Shown here in pieces: positions 34,630 to 44,819 of a DNA stretch of 64,000 nt. How positions within the stretch are numbered: the first letter of the stretch is position 1; each line of letters starts with the position of its first letter. The stretch is from DASRDR01 sp963812945 [NCBI: uncultured Candidatus Rokubacteria bacterium] (GTDB taxonomy: Bacteria; Methylomirabilota; Methylomirabilia; Rokubacteriales): positions 3,906,001 to 3,970,000 of the forward strand of contig CAWEXD010000008.1 of the NCBI GenBank assembly GCA_963812945.1, in the 5' to 3' direction. Below the pieces are notes generated by a model. That model was not told the DNA's origin. It made no database searches and saw only the letters and a list, made by a program, of their open reading frames with translations. Both the position numbers and the translations under genes were made by a program.

Positions 34630-35775
34630 TCAGGCCCCGGCGAAGCGCTCCCGCCGGAGAACGAGCGGCACGCAGGCCAGCGTGACGAGCCCGAGCGTCA
34701 CGTAGAGCACCGCCGGGGACGAGACGGAGAGGAGCGAGGTCGCGAGGACGGGGCCGACGAACGAGCCCCCGATGCGGGCCGAGTTGATCACCCCGATCGC
34801 GCCGCCGCTCCCCTGCTGGGCCGCCCGCGCCACGACGAGCGGAAAGATCGGGGCCGCGCAGAGGACCTGGAGGAACCGCACCGCCGCAAAGCCGAACGTG
34901 TCCACCGGGAGCGCCATCGCGATCGTCAGGACGCTCGAGGCGGCCAGCAAGAGGGCCAGGAGCGAGCGCTCCGGCAGGAGCGCCGCCAGCCGCGGCGTCA
35001 GGACGGCGCCGAGGCCCGCCGCCACGGCGGACACGAACACCACGAAGCCTCCGACCTCGACGACGCGCTCCGTCCCCACGCCGAGGCCCGGCAGGATCTG
35101 GGGCAGCACCGCGGTCAGGAAGAATAGCTGGTTCGACACCGCGAGGACGAGCGCCACCGGGGTCACGAAGTCCCAGGCCCGGAGCCGCAGGACCTCCGGC
35201 CGCGGCCGCGCGAGCGCGTGCGGCAGGCGCACCCCCCAGTGGACGAACGCCGCCGACCCCAGGAGGATCAGGCCGCCGACGAGAAACGACGCCCGGAATC
35301 CCAGGCGCGCGGCGACCACCGCGCCCCCGAGGGGGCCCAGCACCTGGCCGACGGTCATCGCGAGCTGGACGGCGGCGACCTGGCGGCGCACCTCGGCCGG
35401 ATCGGACTCCCGCCCCGCGATGATGAACGCGAGCGTCGACGCCGCGCCCATCGCCCCCAGCACGAACCGCACGGCCAGGAGCTCCTGGAGCGTCCGCGTC
35501 ACCGCCATCGCGAGGAACACCACGCCCTGAAGGAGCTGGGTCAGGAGGTAGTAGGTCCGGGGGTTGCCGCGGGCCCCGACCCGGCCCCACGCGGGACCGG
35601 TGAGCACGGTGACGAGCGAGGGCACCCCGACGATCCAGCCCGTCCAGCGGAGCGTCGTCACGGGGTCGTACGGGCTGATCGCCTGGACGAAGAACGGGAG
35701 GCTGATGAACACGAACGACCACGAGAGGCTCCCGAGGAACATCGACACCGTGAGGGCGCGCGCGGCTCGGGGCAT
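34630..35775 (-). CDS. Major facilitator superfamily transporter
   Basis: This 381-residue membrane protein has about 12 hydrophobic segments and MFS features: GPAWGRVGARGNPRTYYLLT after the second helix, VRFVLGAMGAASTLAFIIAG with a following RESDP, and LGPLGGAVVAARLGFRASFL. Substrate is unknown. It converges on the cyclase gene, with 15 bases between the stops. The ATG at 35775 lacks a clear ribosome-binding site; an open frame continues upstream into a palindromic repeat at 35822, which is unlikely to be coding. Confidence 0.8.
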   Translation of the reverse strand: MPRAARALTVSMFLGSLSWSFVFISLPFFVQAISPYDPVTTLRWTGWIVGVPSLVTVLTGPAWGRVGARGNPRTYYLLTQLLQGVVFLAMAVTRTLQELLAVRFVLGAMGAASTLAFIIAGRESDPAEVRRQVAAVQLAMTVGQVLGPLGGAVVAARLGFRASFLVGGLILLGSAAFVHWGVRLPHALARPRPEVLRLRAWDFVTPVALVLAVSNQLFFLTAVLPQILPGLGVGTERVVEVGGFVVFVSAVAAGLGAVLTPRLAALLPERSLLALLLAASSVLTIAMALPVDTFGFAAVRFLQVLCAAPIFPLVVARAAQQGSGGAIGVINSARIGGSFVGPVLATSLLSVSSPAVLYVTLGLVTLACVPLVLRRERFAGA

Positions 35776-35821
35776 GTCGACGGGCCGAGTGTCCCGGCGG
35801 ACAGCCGAGAGTGTCAAGAGC

Positions 35822-35906
35822 GGGGTCAGACTTTGACTTCGGGACATTGCGGTTCGCAGCCCGGCAAGCGCGGCGCGTCAATGTCCGGAAGTCAAAGTCT
35901 GACCCC
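35822..35906. repeat. REP-like palindromic element, copy 1
   Basis: Two 28-base arms, beginning GGGGTCAGACTTTGACTTC, are inverted with one mismatch around a 29-base centre. A shorter relative lies at 44546-44616. The element sits between divergent MFS and amidohydrolase genes. Such GGGGTCAG...TTGACTTC palindromes are typical of non-autonomous elements mobilised by REP-associated (IS200-like) transposases; none is encoded here. Confidence 0.7.
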
Positions 35907-35974
35907 GTTGCGTCGCGCGCGGGGCGTGGCGCACAATGCCGCCGCGGGCGCCCATGCCGGCGGAGGAAGCGTCG

Positions 35975-37216
35975 ATGAGCCTGGTCCTGTTCACGAACGC
36001 GAAGCTCCTCGATCCGACGAAGGACGACCTCCAGGACGGCACGTCGGTCCTCGTCGAGGGCAGCCGCGTCCGCGAGGTCTCGCCGCGGGCGATCCGTGCG
36101 GCGGGGGCGACGGTGGTCGACGCGGGCGGCCGGACGCTCATGCCCGGCCTGATCGACTGCCACGTCCACGTGTTCCTCCCGGAGGTCAGCATCCGCGCGC
36201 TCGAGGCGGTGCCGCTCACCCTCCTGACGGCGCGGGCCGCCCCCCTCATGCGCGCGATGCTCGACCGCGGGTTCACGACGGTCCGGGACACGGGCGGCGC
36301 GGACTGGGGGATCCGGGAGGCCGTCGAGCGCGGCTACCTCCCCGGGCCGCGGCTCTTCATCGCGGGGCGGGCGATCGGCCAGACCAGCGGGCACAGCGAC
36401 TCCCGGCGCCGGACCGACCTCGGGGGCGCGTGCCCCACCGAGAACGCGATGGTCTTCACCCACGCGATCGCCGACGGGGTGACCGAGGTGCGGCGGGCCG
36501 TCCGCGAGCAGCTGCGCCAGGGCGCCGACCACATCAAGATCATGGTGTCGGGCGGCGTGGCCTCGCCGTACGACCCCCTCGACAGCCTCCAGTACTCGAC
36601 CGACGAGATCCGCGCGGCCGTCGAGGAGGCCGCCGCCTTCAAGCGCTACGTCTGCGCGCACTCCTACCCCGCGAACGCGATCGCGCGGGCCGTCGAGTGC
36701 GGCGTGCGCGTCATCGAGCACGGCAACCTGATCGACGCGCCCACGGCGAAGCTCATGGCGAAGAAGGGGGCGTTCCTCGTCCCGACGCTCGTCGCCTACG
36801 ACGCGATCAACCGCCACGCGGCCCAGTTCGGGATGGGCCCGGAGAGCCTCGAGAAGAACAAGGTCGTCCTCGCGGCGGGCCTCCGCTCCCTCGAGCTCGC
36901 CAAGCGGGCCGGGGTCCGGATGGCCTACGGGTCGGACCTCCTCGGCCAGCTCCAGCCCGACCAGTCGAAGGAGTTCCTGTTGCGGGCCGAAGCCCTGAGT
37001 CCCCGCGAGATCATCCACTCGGCCACCGTGGTCGGGGCCGAGCTCCTGGGGCGCCCGGGCGAGCTGGGCGTGATCGCCCCCGGCGCGCTGGCCGATCTCC
37101 TGGTCGTCGACGGCAACCCCCTGAAGGACCTCGGCGTCTTCCAGGACCAGGGCGCCCGCATCCCGGTCGTCATGCAGGCCGGACGCTTCCACCGGAACCG
37201 GCTCGGCGCCGCGTGA
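35975..37216 (+). CDS. Metal-dependent amidohydrolase (imidazolonepropionase-like)
   Basis: This 413-residue protein has all amidohydrolase landmarks: IDCHVHVFLPE (metal HxH), HIKIMVSGGVAS with the carbamylatable lysine, CAHSYPANAIARAVECGVRV and IEHGNLID (two histidine ligands), and AYGSDLLGQ (catalytic Asp). No signal peptide is seen, so it is cytoplasmic. It belongs to the broad group that includes Xaa-Pro dipeptidases and other cyclic-amide hydrolases; the substrate cannot be assigned. The ATG at 35975 follows GGAGGAAG. The HAD gene lies 59 bases downstream. Confidence 0.88.
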   Translation: MSLVLFTNAKLLDPTKDDLQDGTSVLVEGSRVREVSPRAIRAAGATVVDAGGRTLMPGLIDCHVHVFLPEVSIRALEAVPLTLLTARAAPLMRAMLDRGFTTVRDTGGADWGIREAVERGYLPGPRLFIAGRAIGQTSGHSDSRRRTDLGGACPTENAMVFTHAIADGVTEVRRAVREQLRQGADHIKIMVSGGVASPYDPLDSLQYSTDEIRAAVEEAAAFKRYVCAHSYPANAIARAVECGVRVIEHGNLIDAPTAKLMAKKGAFLVPTLVAYDAINRHAAQFGMGPESLEKNKVVLAAGLRSLELAKRAGVRMAYGSDLLGQLQPDQSKEFLLRAEALSPREIIHSATVVGAELLGRPGELGVIAPGALADLLVVDGNPLKDLGVFQDQGARIPVVMQAGRFHRNRLGAA

Positions 37217-37275
37217 CGGTCGAATAGCCCCGCGCGGCTCCGGATCCGGACGGGGCCCAGCGGAGAGGGCACGCC

Positions 37276-37998
37276 ATGCCGATGCCACGGGGAACGGCCA
37301 GTCCCGACGAGATCAAGGACACCGTCCGGGTCCTGACCTTCGATCTCTACGGCACGGTCGTCGACATGCAGACCGGCCTCACCCAGGCGGTCACGCCGTA
37401 CCTCGACGCCAAGGGATGGAGCGGGCGGCCGGGCGCCTTCGTCACCTGGTGGCGGCGCACCCACTTCGAGCACTCGATGATCGACGCGCTCATCGATCGG
37501 GGCCACACGCCCTACCGGGAGATCGGCCGCCGCGCCCTCACCCTCACCCTCGAGCGGGCCGGCGTCCCGCACACGCAGGACGAGGTGCGCGGGCTCGTCG
37601 CCGAGATCGAGCGGCTCCGCCCGTTCGACGACGTGGTCCCGGCCCTCCAGCGCCTCCGAGCGCGGTACCGGCTCGCGATCCTGTCGAACGGCGACCCCGA
37701 CATGCTCGAGAACGCGCGGCCCCACGTGGGCTTTCCGTTCGACGACTACCTCTCGATCGCCGCGGCCGGCTACTTCAAGCCGCACGCGGCGACCTACCGG
37801 ACAGCCGCCGAGATCCTCGGCACGGAGCTCCCCCGCATCCTGCACGTGGCCAACCACGCGTTCGACTGCATCGGCGCCCAGGCGGCGGGCATGAAGGGAT
37901 GCTTCGTGAATCGCCGGCACCGGCCCTACGAGGAGACGCCGTACCCGCCGACCCTGGTGGTCGAGAGCTTCACGGCGCTGGCCGACGCGCTCGCCTGA
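37276..37998 (+). CDS. HAD-superfamily haloacid dehalogenase-type hydrolase
   Basis: This 240-residue protein shows the four HAD motifs in the L-2-haloacid dehalogenase arrangement: nucleophile Asp in LTFDLYGTVVD (about 21), Ser/Asn in AILSNGDPDML, Lys in AAGYFKPHAATYR, and acidic residues in ILHVANHAFDCIGAQAAG. Type II dehalogenases cleave C-halogen bonds of short acids; related enzymes are phosphatases. The ending FVNRRHRPYEE is typical of the family. It follows the amidohydrolase gene and converges on the AlaRS-like gene. Confidence 0.85.
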   Translation: MPMPRGTASPDEIKDTVRVLTFDLYGTVVDMQTGLTQAVTPYLDAKGWSGRPGAFVTWWRRTHFEHSMIDALIDRGHTPYREIGRRALTLTLERAGVPHTQDEVRGLVAEIERLRPFDDVVPALQRLRARYRLAILSNGDPDMLENARPHVGFPFDDYLSIAAAGYFKPHAATYRTAAEILGTELPRILHVANHAFDCIGAQAAGMKGCFVNRRHRPYEETPYPPTLVVESFTALADALA

Positions 37999-38020
37999 GC
38001 GCCCGGCGCTGGGGCCCTGG

Positions 38021-39208
38021 CTACTCGACGGGAATCAGGTGGTGGGCCTGCGAGCCTCGGTAGTCGACGAGCTGGGCGATGGTGGAGTCGATGGCGGCGC
38101 CGAGCTGCTCGTGCCACGGCTGGGAAGCGCTGTGCGCCAGCAGGAGCCGCTCCAGGTGCGCCGCGTCGAGCCGCGCCGGGACGCTGCGCTTGAGCCGGGC
38201 CAGCTTCTTCCGCCGGCGCGCGCTCAGGCGGACCCCGCGATCCCCCTCGCGCTCGCCCGCCGCCTCCGGGTGGAACCGGCGGTCGGCCTCGATCCGGTGG
38301 AGCGCGCGCAGGCTCTCGCCGGCGACGTAGTCCTCCGGCCGGAGCACGCCCCCCCGGGCGACTCGCAGCTCGTCGTAGAAAGGCTCGAGGTAGTCGACGT
38401 CGTGGATCCGGGGCAGGTCGTTCGTGACCATGGCGAGCCGCTCGAGCCCGACCCCGATGCCCGTCGCCCCCGTCTCGAGCGGCTCGAGGCCCAGGATGTC
38501 CTCCCGCCGCGGCTCGGAGCCGCGGAAGCGCGGCCGCCACAGGAGGTACTCGGCCGTCGCCACGTCGATCAGCCGCGGGCGCCCGGGGACGCCCATGTCG
38601 ACGTGGACCTCGTTCCGGTAGCCCCACGGGGTGGGGCGATGCACGTGGAGCGCGAGCAGGGTTCCGCGGGTGGCGTCCGCCGTGAGATTGGCCTCGGGCA
38701 CCCCGGCCGCCAGGAACGCGTCGCGGGAGAGCTGGTCCGGGGGAATCAGGCCGCCGAACCCGTACGCCCCGCCGGTGAGGTCGGCGATCCGCCCCCCCGC
38801 CGAGTAGCTCGCGTGGATGCGCGCCGGCGGGATGCCGAGCGTCCCCAGAAGGCGGACCAGCTCGGCGATCTGCCAGCGCTGGAGCGGCCCGTAGTCCGGG
38901 CGCGCGCGGAGGGCGATCTCCCCCGAGAGGTCTCCCATCTCGAAGACCCCCAGGTATCGCGCGCCGTCGGGCGTCGGCAAGAGCGCGAAGTCGGCGAGGC
39001 GGACGCAGCTCTGGATCGTCGTGAAGACGTAGTCGCGGTCCCAGTCGAGGTACCCGCCGAGCTCCCGCACCCAGTGGTGCTCGGTCGAGCTCAGGTTGAA
39101 CCCGCCCGGGAAGGCCGCCGTGACCAGGGGCGCCCGGCGCACGGGCTGACACGCCGGGTACTTCGGCCAGCCGGCCAGGAGCGCGCGCAATCGGGCGTAG
39201 GGAATCAT
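38021..39208 (-). CDS. Stand-alone AlaRS-like class II synthetase core
   Basis: This 395-residue protein resembles only the catalytic core of alanyl-tRNA synthetase. Motif 2-like YVFTTIQSCVRLADF is followed by GVFEMGDLSGEI, comparable to the FEMLGNFSFG segment of AlaRS. LEPLETGATGIGVGLERLAM corresponds to the PLP...DTGxGLERL motif 3 region. The editing domain, C-Ala domain and most tRNA-binding helices of the roughly 870-residue AlaRS are absent, and the last 100 residues (basic, RRRKKLARLKRS) are unlike it. Class II paralogues of this kind activate amino acids for non-tRNA or small-molecule acceptors. It is the last gene of a four-gene operon; its ATG overlaps the stop of the PaaK-like gene. 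Confidence 0.7.
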   Translation of the reverse strand: MIPYARLRALLAGWPKYPACQPVRRAPLVTAAFPGGFNLSSTEHHWVRELGGYLDWDRDYVFTTIQSCVRLADFALLPTPDGARYLGVFEMGDLSGEIALRARPDYGPLQRWQIAELVRLLGTLGIPPARIHASYSAGGRIADLTGGAYGFGGLIPPDQLSRDAFLAAGVPEANLTADATRGTLLALHVHRPTPWGYRNEVHVDMGVPGRPRLIDVATAEYLLWRPRFRGSEPRREDILGLEPLETGATGIGVGLERLAMVTNDLPRIHDVDYLEPFYDELRVARGGVLRPEDYVAGESLRALHRIEADRRFHPEAAGEREGDRGVRLSARRRKKLARLKRSVPARLDAAHLERLLLAHSASQPWHEQLGAAIDSTIAQLVDYRGSQAHHLIPVE

Positions 39209-40797
39209 GGGGACGGATCGCTGGCGGCGACCGGGCCGCGGGCGCGCGGGCCGGCGTGGTAGTGCAGCACCTTGCCGGAGCGCTCGCCGATCGGCGCCCG
39301 GACCTCGACGCGGAGCAGCCCGGCGTCCCGCCACAAGAGCGCGGCCACACGGGCGGCGCTGGTACCGGCGCCGATCCGATCCAGGAAGGCCGCCGCGACC
39401 GCCTGCCGGTCGACGGCGCCCACGCGGGGGCTCACCAGGAGCACCAGGCCGGGGCGGCCGGAGGCATCGTCCTCCTCGACCAGCTGGTAGTCGGCCGGCG
39501 ACCCGCCGAACCGGGCGGGCAGCACCTCCTCCAGCGTCGCGACCGCGTCCATGTCGAGGAGCGTCATCCCGCCGGCCGTCAGCTTCTCGAAGCTGCGGAC
39601 CGTGTGCAGGTGGGTCGTCCAGCCGAGGTCCTCCAGCGGACAGCCGCACCGCCGCCGGGTCAGCACGCCCTCGTCGCCGAGCGAGACGTTCAGGAGCATG
39701 AGGGGCGCCGTCGGACGGAGCGACGAGACGAGGAGAGCGTCCGGAGGCAACGCGCCGCCGGGGACCGGGCCGGCCGGGACGACGGCGTGGAGATCGTCGA
39801 AGACGTGAAGCTCGTCGGGCGCGACGGGGTCGAGGCAGCCCTCGCCGATCCGGCCGGCCTCCATGCTCCCGTAGTGCGGGAGGGCATCCACGCCGGCGGC
39901 CCGGAGCGCCGCGAGCCGGGCGGGCGTGACCGGCTCGCCCCCGATCGACATGCGGCTGCCCGCGAGGTCGAGCCCCGCGGCACGCGCTCCCTCGCACAGC
40001 GCGAGCGCCGAGCTCGGGAAGGTCACGAGGTGCGGCGTCTCACCCGCGTCGAGGCGGCGGCGCATCCACGCGCCGACCGCCTGGGGCCGGTCGAGTGGCG
40101 CCCAGACGGGCTCGGGCAGCCGTGTGCCGGCGACCCGGCCGGCCCAGCGGAGGGTCCGGGCGGTCCGCGCATAGCGCCGATCGAGCGCCGGGCTCTCCGG
40201 ATCGACCTGGGAGAACCACGCCGCGGTCGGGACGCCGATGGCGGCGTGCTGGAGGAGCACGACGAGCGCGGCGCCCCCCGGCACCACCCAGATCGCGTGG
40301 GGCCACCCCATCCCTCCCCGGGCGTCGAGCACGAGCCGCGCGTTCGCGGCCCGATCGCGGAAGTGACGGACGTCCACCGACACGCGCGTCGCCGAGCCCC
40401 GGCTGCCGCTGCTCTGGTAGACGAGGTGCGAGGCGGCCAGGGGGTTCGCGAGGCTCGCCGGCGCCACGTCGAAGCGGGTCGACCCTCGCACGACCGGGCG
40501 CCGCCCCTTCGCCTCGTCCACGGTGAGGAAGACGCCCTGGTCCGCCAGACGGCGGAGCGTCGACTCCACGCCGTCCCGCGGGACCATGCGCTCGAGATCG
40601 GCGTACGCGCACCCCGCCAGGGCGAAGAGCCGGCGGTAGGGACTGGCCGCCTGGCCGAACGCGGCGCGGCGGACCAGCGCGAGAAAATCGGCCTCCCGGG
40701 TCTCCCGGCGCGACCGGAGGACGGCGCGCGCCGTCGGGGCGTCGATCGGCCGCCGCAGGAGACCCGGGAGGCGGGCGAGGAGCCGCGCCCCCCGCAT
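39205..40797 (-). CDS. PaaK/CapK-like adenylate-forming enzyme
   Basis: This 530-residue protein matches phenylacetate-CoA ligase/coenzyme F390 synthetase-like adenylating enzymes. Near residue 70, LFALAGCAYADLERMVPRDG and VESTLRRLADQGVFLTVDEA are the typical entry; the phosphate-binding loop is YQSSGSRGSATRVSV (about 128-142); the adenine-binding motif is PHYGSMEAGRIGEGC (about 312); and the C-terminal IGERSGKVLHYH carries the catalytic lysine. It would activate a carboxylic acid as acyl-adenylate. Metal-like cysteines (RRRCGCPLEDLG) resemble the zinc site of some PaaK relatives. It lies between the oxidoreductase and the AlaRS-like gene, with a 4-base overlap to the latter. Confidence 0.75.
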   Translation of the reverse strand: MRGARLLARLPGLLRRPIDAPTARAVLRSRRETREADFLALVRRAAFGQAASPYRRLFALAGCAYADLERMVPRDGVESTLRRLADQGVFLTVDEAKGRRPVVRGSTRFDVAPASLANPLAASHLVYQSSGSRGSATRVSVDVRHFRDRAANARLVLDARGGMGWPHAIWVVPGGAALVVLLQHAAIGVPTAAWFSQVDPESPALDRRYARTARTLRWAGRVAGTRLPEPVWAPLDRPQAVGAWMRRRLDAGETPHLVTFPSSALALCEGARAAGLDLAGSRMSIGGEPVTPARLAALRAAGVDALPHYGSMEAGRIGEGCLDPVAPDELHVFDDLHAVVPAGPVPGGALPPDALLVSSLRPTAPLMLLNVSLGDEGVLTRRRCGCPLEDLGWTTHLHTVRSFEKLTAGGMTLLDMDAVATLEEVLPARFGGSPADYQLVEEDDASGRPGLVLLVSPRVGAVDRQAVAAAFLDRIGAGTSAARVAALLWRDAGLLRVEVRAPIGERSGKVLHYHAGPRARGPVAASDPSP

Positions 40798-40820
40798 GGC
40801 GCCCGCCGCCCTCGACGCGA

Positions 40821-42206
40821 TCAGATCTGCCCCGTCGTCGCGCCCCAGGCCTCGATCCGCCGGACGTACGCGGGATCGTCGTAGCGCGCGAGGAGGAAGG
40901 CCGGCGCGTAGTCGGGCAGGGGCGAGCCCGTGACGTGGGCGGCGAGGAGCTCCCCGCCCGCGCACCCCGCCATGATCCCGAAGCCCGAATACGCGCTGGT
41001 GACGTAGGCGCCCTCGACGGGCAAGGGCCCGATCACGGGGCGGTTCTCGGCGGTCTTCCCGTAGTAGCCCCCGTCGACGAAGGCGCGCGGCAGCCGGTCC
41101 AGGTAGCCCCGGAACGCCGGCACCATCCGCGCCATGCCGCGGAGGACCAGCTCCGGATAGTGCGGCGGGTCGGGAAACGGGTAGACGACCGGCGCCGGCG
41201 CCACGTCGTAGGACCAGAGCACGAGGAGCGTCTGGCTGTCCGGGCTCGCGCCCTCCGGCCGCGTGTGGACCCCGGCAGGAAACGGCTCGAGCATGAACCG
41301 GAGCGCCGGATCGCCCTCGAGCGCCTCCCGCTCCTCGGCGCTCCAGTCGAGCGTCTGCGCGTCGTCCCAGATCAGGAAGGGCGCGTCCCGCGGCACGGCG
41401 CCGAGCGTGTCCTCGATCGCGATCTTGTGGTGCCGCTCGGCGAACACGGGCAGCGTGAGGCCGACGAGCCCGGCCGCCTCCGGGAGGAGCGGGCCCGCGG
41501 CCAGGACGAGGCGCTCCGTGGCGATGGCCCGCGGCCCGCCGGCGGTGTCGATCCGGACCCCGGTGATCCGCCCGCCGGCCTGTTCCACGGCGGCGAGACG
41601 GCCCGTGACGAGCTCCGCCCCCGCGCGGCGCGCGCCCTCGAGGAGGTGCATCCCCAGCTGCTGCCCGGAGAGCCAGCCGCACCGGCGGGCGTGGAGGATG
41701 GCGACGGTGTCGTCCGCGACGTACGGGAAGTGGCGGCGGATCAGGGGGCGATCCAGGAGGAGGTCGATGCCCGCCGGCGCCTGCCGCCAGTCGCCCGCGG
41801 AGGGGGGCGGGTACGCCTCTCTCCCCGGCCGCCCGTCGTGGACCCGGAGGGGGCCCGCCCCCCAGCCGGCGACCGTCTCGGCCATCGCCCGGAGCGCCGC
41901 CGCGCGGGCCGGGTCGGCGGTGCCGAAGACGTAGCCGCGCCGGTTCATCCGGAACACGTCGCCGCTCGCCTCGCTGAGCGCCTCGAGGAGATCGATGCTC
42001 CGGTTCATGAACCGGACCATCGCGCCGTCGGGTCCGGGCCAGAAGTTCCGGTAGGCCTCGGTCGACTTGTCGCTCGTGAGCGAGAGCGGCGGGCGCTCGT
42101 CGACGAGGACCACGCGGCCGACGCCGTGGCGCGCGGCCAGGTGGTAGGCGGCCGCGACGCCGGCCATGCCGGCGCCCAGGACCACGACGTCGGCCGCCGG
42201 CGTCAC
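40821..42206 (-). CDS. DAO-family FAD-dependent oxidoreductase
   Basis: This 461-residue flavoprotein opens with the dinucleotide-binding motif VVVLGAGMAGVAAAYHLAAR (residues 7-26) and VVLVDERPPLS. It ends with YVTSAYSGFGIMAGCAGGEL, the GxGxxxG/GE motif of the D-amino acid/glycine/sarcosine oxidase (DAO) superfamily. The segment STEAYRNFWPGPDG occupies the position that holds the FAD-linking or substrate region in relatives. Likely reaction: oxidation of a C-N bond of an amino acid or amine. It starts with GTG 19 bases after the aminotransferase stop, in the same operon as the two activating enzymes. Confidence 0.85.
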   Translation of the reverse strand: MTPAADVVVLGAGMAGVAAAYHLAARHGVGRVVLVDERPPLSLTSDKSTEAYRNFWPGPDGAMVRFMNRSIDLLEALSEASGDVFRMNRRGYVFGTADPARAAALRAMAETVAGWGAGPLRVHDGRPGREAYPPPSAGDWRQAPAGIDLLLDRPLIRRHFPYVADDTVAILHARRCGWLSGQQLGMHLLEGARRAGAELVTGRLAAVEQAGGRITGVRIDTAGGPRAIATERLVLAAGPLLPEAAGLVGLTLPVFAERHHKIAIEDTLGAVPRDAPFLIWDDAQTLDWSAEEREALEGDPALRFMLEPFPAGVHTRPEGASPDSQTLLVLWSYDVAPAPVVYPFPDPPHYPELVLRGMARMVPAFRGYLDRLPRAFVDGGYYGKTAENRPVIGPLPVEGAYVTSAYSGFGIMAGCAGGELLAAHVTGSPLPDYAPAFLLARYDDPAYVRRIEAWGATTGQI

Positions 42207-42225
42207 GGGCGAGCCGGGCGGGCGG

Positions 42226-43566
<1,341 letters not shown>

Positions 43567-43722
43567 CCCGCTCTCCTCCGGACGTCAGGGTGTCGCGCGG
43601 CGCGTCTCGGTCGACGCGCCCGCGTGGAGAGCATTCCACGAGGGTGGCCGGGCCGCAAGAGCCCGGCCCGCCGGCCGGTCGCTCTTTACCGCGCCGGCCG
43701 CCCCCGGCATGCTGGAGGGAGG

Positions 43723-44115
43723 ATGGACGCGCGGATCCGTCAGGCCCTTGCCCACGAGCGCACGATCGACATCACGACGACGGGGCGCACGTCGGGCCAG
43801 GCACGGCGCGTCGAGATGTGGTTCCACAACCTGGACGGGCGCCTCTACCTCACGGGCACGCCGGGGAGCCGGGACTGGTACGCGAACCTCCGCGCCCATC
43901 CGGACCTCACGTTCCACCTGAAGGAATCGGTGCGGGCCGATCTGCCCGCCCGCGCGACCCCCATCCTGGAGCCGACGGAGCGCCGCGCGATCTTCGCCCG
44001 GCTGCTCCCGGGTCTGGGGCACGCGGGCGACCTCGAGGCCTGGGTCCGGGAGAGCCCCCTGGTCGAGGTCCGAATCCTCGAGACCGACCGGGGAGCGGAA
44101 AAGGAGCGACGCTGA
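43723..44115 (+). CDS. Deazaflavin-type nitroreductase family protein
   Basis: This 130-residue protein has the split-barrel fold of the F420-dependent Ddn/nitroreductase and related flavin-binding families: RTIDITTTGRTSGQARRVEM then WFHNLDGRLYLTGTPGSRDW and YANLRAHPDLTFHLK. Members bind deazaflavin or flavin and reduce small organic compounds. Whether this organism makes F420 cannot be told from the window. The ATG at 43723 follows GGAGGGAGG. The OsmC gene overlaps its stop (TGATG). Confidence 0.8.
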   Translation: MDARIRQALAHERTIDITTTGRTSGQARRVEMWFHNLDGRLYLTGTPGSRDWYANLRAHPDLTFHLKESVRADLPARATPILEPTERRAIFARLLPGLGHAGDLEAWVRESPLVEVRILETDRGAEKERR

Positions 44116-44543
44116 TGGCCGTGCGGACGTCGGAAGCGGAATGGAAAGGCGACCTCAAGCAGGGCAAGGGCACGATGCGGCTCGGGAGCGGCGCCTTCGA
44201 GGGCGCCTACTCGTTCCCGTCGCGGTTCGAGGACGGGGCCGGCACGAACCCGGAGGAGCTGATCGCGGCGGCGCACGCGGGGTGCTTCTCCATGGCGCTC
44301 GCGGCGGGGCTCTCCCGCGCGGGGCACCCGCCCACGCGCATCCACACCCAGGCGCGCGTCCACCTCGAGCGTCAGGGCGAGGGCTTCGCGATCACCCGGA
44401 TCGAGCTCGCCACCGAGGGCCAGGTCCCGGGGCTGAGCGCCGCGGACTTCCAGACGCAGGCCGAGAGCGCGAAGAAGAACTGCCCGGTGTCGAAGGCCCT
44501 CGCCGGGCCCGCGATCAGCCTGACGGCGAAGCTGGTGAGCTGA
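44115..44543 (+). CDS. osmC: OsmC-family peroxiredoxin
   Basis: This 142-residue protein is a typical Osm[41 protein letters not shown] and [20 protein letters not shown]. The two redox cysteines, in AGCFSM (about residue 57) and KNCPVS (about residue 119), and the reductase-accessible arginine segment are present. OsmC proteins reduce organic hydroperoxides. It overlaps the reductase gene by one base, suggesting a small redox operon, and is followed within two bases by a palindromic repeat. Confidence 0.9.
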   Translation: MAVRTSEAEWKGDLKQGKGTMRLGSGAFEGAYSFPSRFEDGAGTNPEELIAAAHAGCFSMALAAGLSRAGHPPTRIHTQARVHLERQGEGFAITRIELATEGQVPGLSAADFQTQAESAKKNCPVSKALAGPAISLTAKLVS

Positions 44544-44545
44544 CT

Positions 44546-44616
44546 GGGGTAAGGCCCTGACTTCCCGACATTGACACAGCGCATCCTGAGTTGTTTGGAA
44601 GTCAAGGCCTGACCCC
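44546..44616. repeat. REP-like palindromic element, copy 2
   Basis: Two arms (GGGGTAAGGCCCTGACTTCC and the inverse of GGGGTCAGGCCTTGACTTCC) face each other around a short centre with CGACATTG. The arms match copy 1 at 35822-35906 in GGGGTCAG and TTGACTTC but differ in the middle. It begins two bases after the osmC stop and may act as terminator. Confidence 0.65.
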
Positions 44617-44819
44617 AGCCTTGACAGGCGCGGCGCGGGCAACCCATGATGGAATCGCTCGCGACCCGGTGCCTCTCACCGCCACGCGATGACAGCCACG
44701 CGCCTCCCCGCGGCCCCTGTGGCTGCCCCCCGGCAGGGCATCAACGCGAGTCTGCCCGCGCGCCATCGACGCTCGATCTCCATCCGTGGCATCTCCTGTC
44801 TCCAGAGGAGGACCCGCCC

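Noticed and set aside
34544-37288. Open frame of about 914 codons on the minus strand across the MFS and amidohydrolase genes
   Set aside because: It crosses two clearly recognised genes in other frames and has biased composition.
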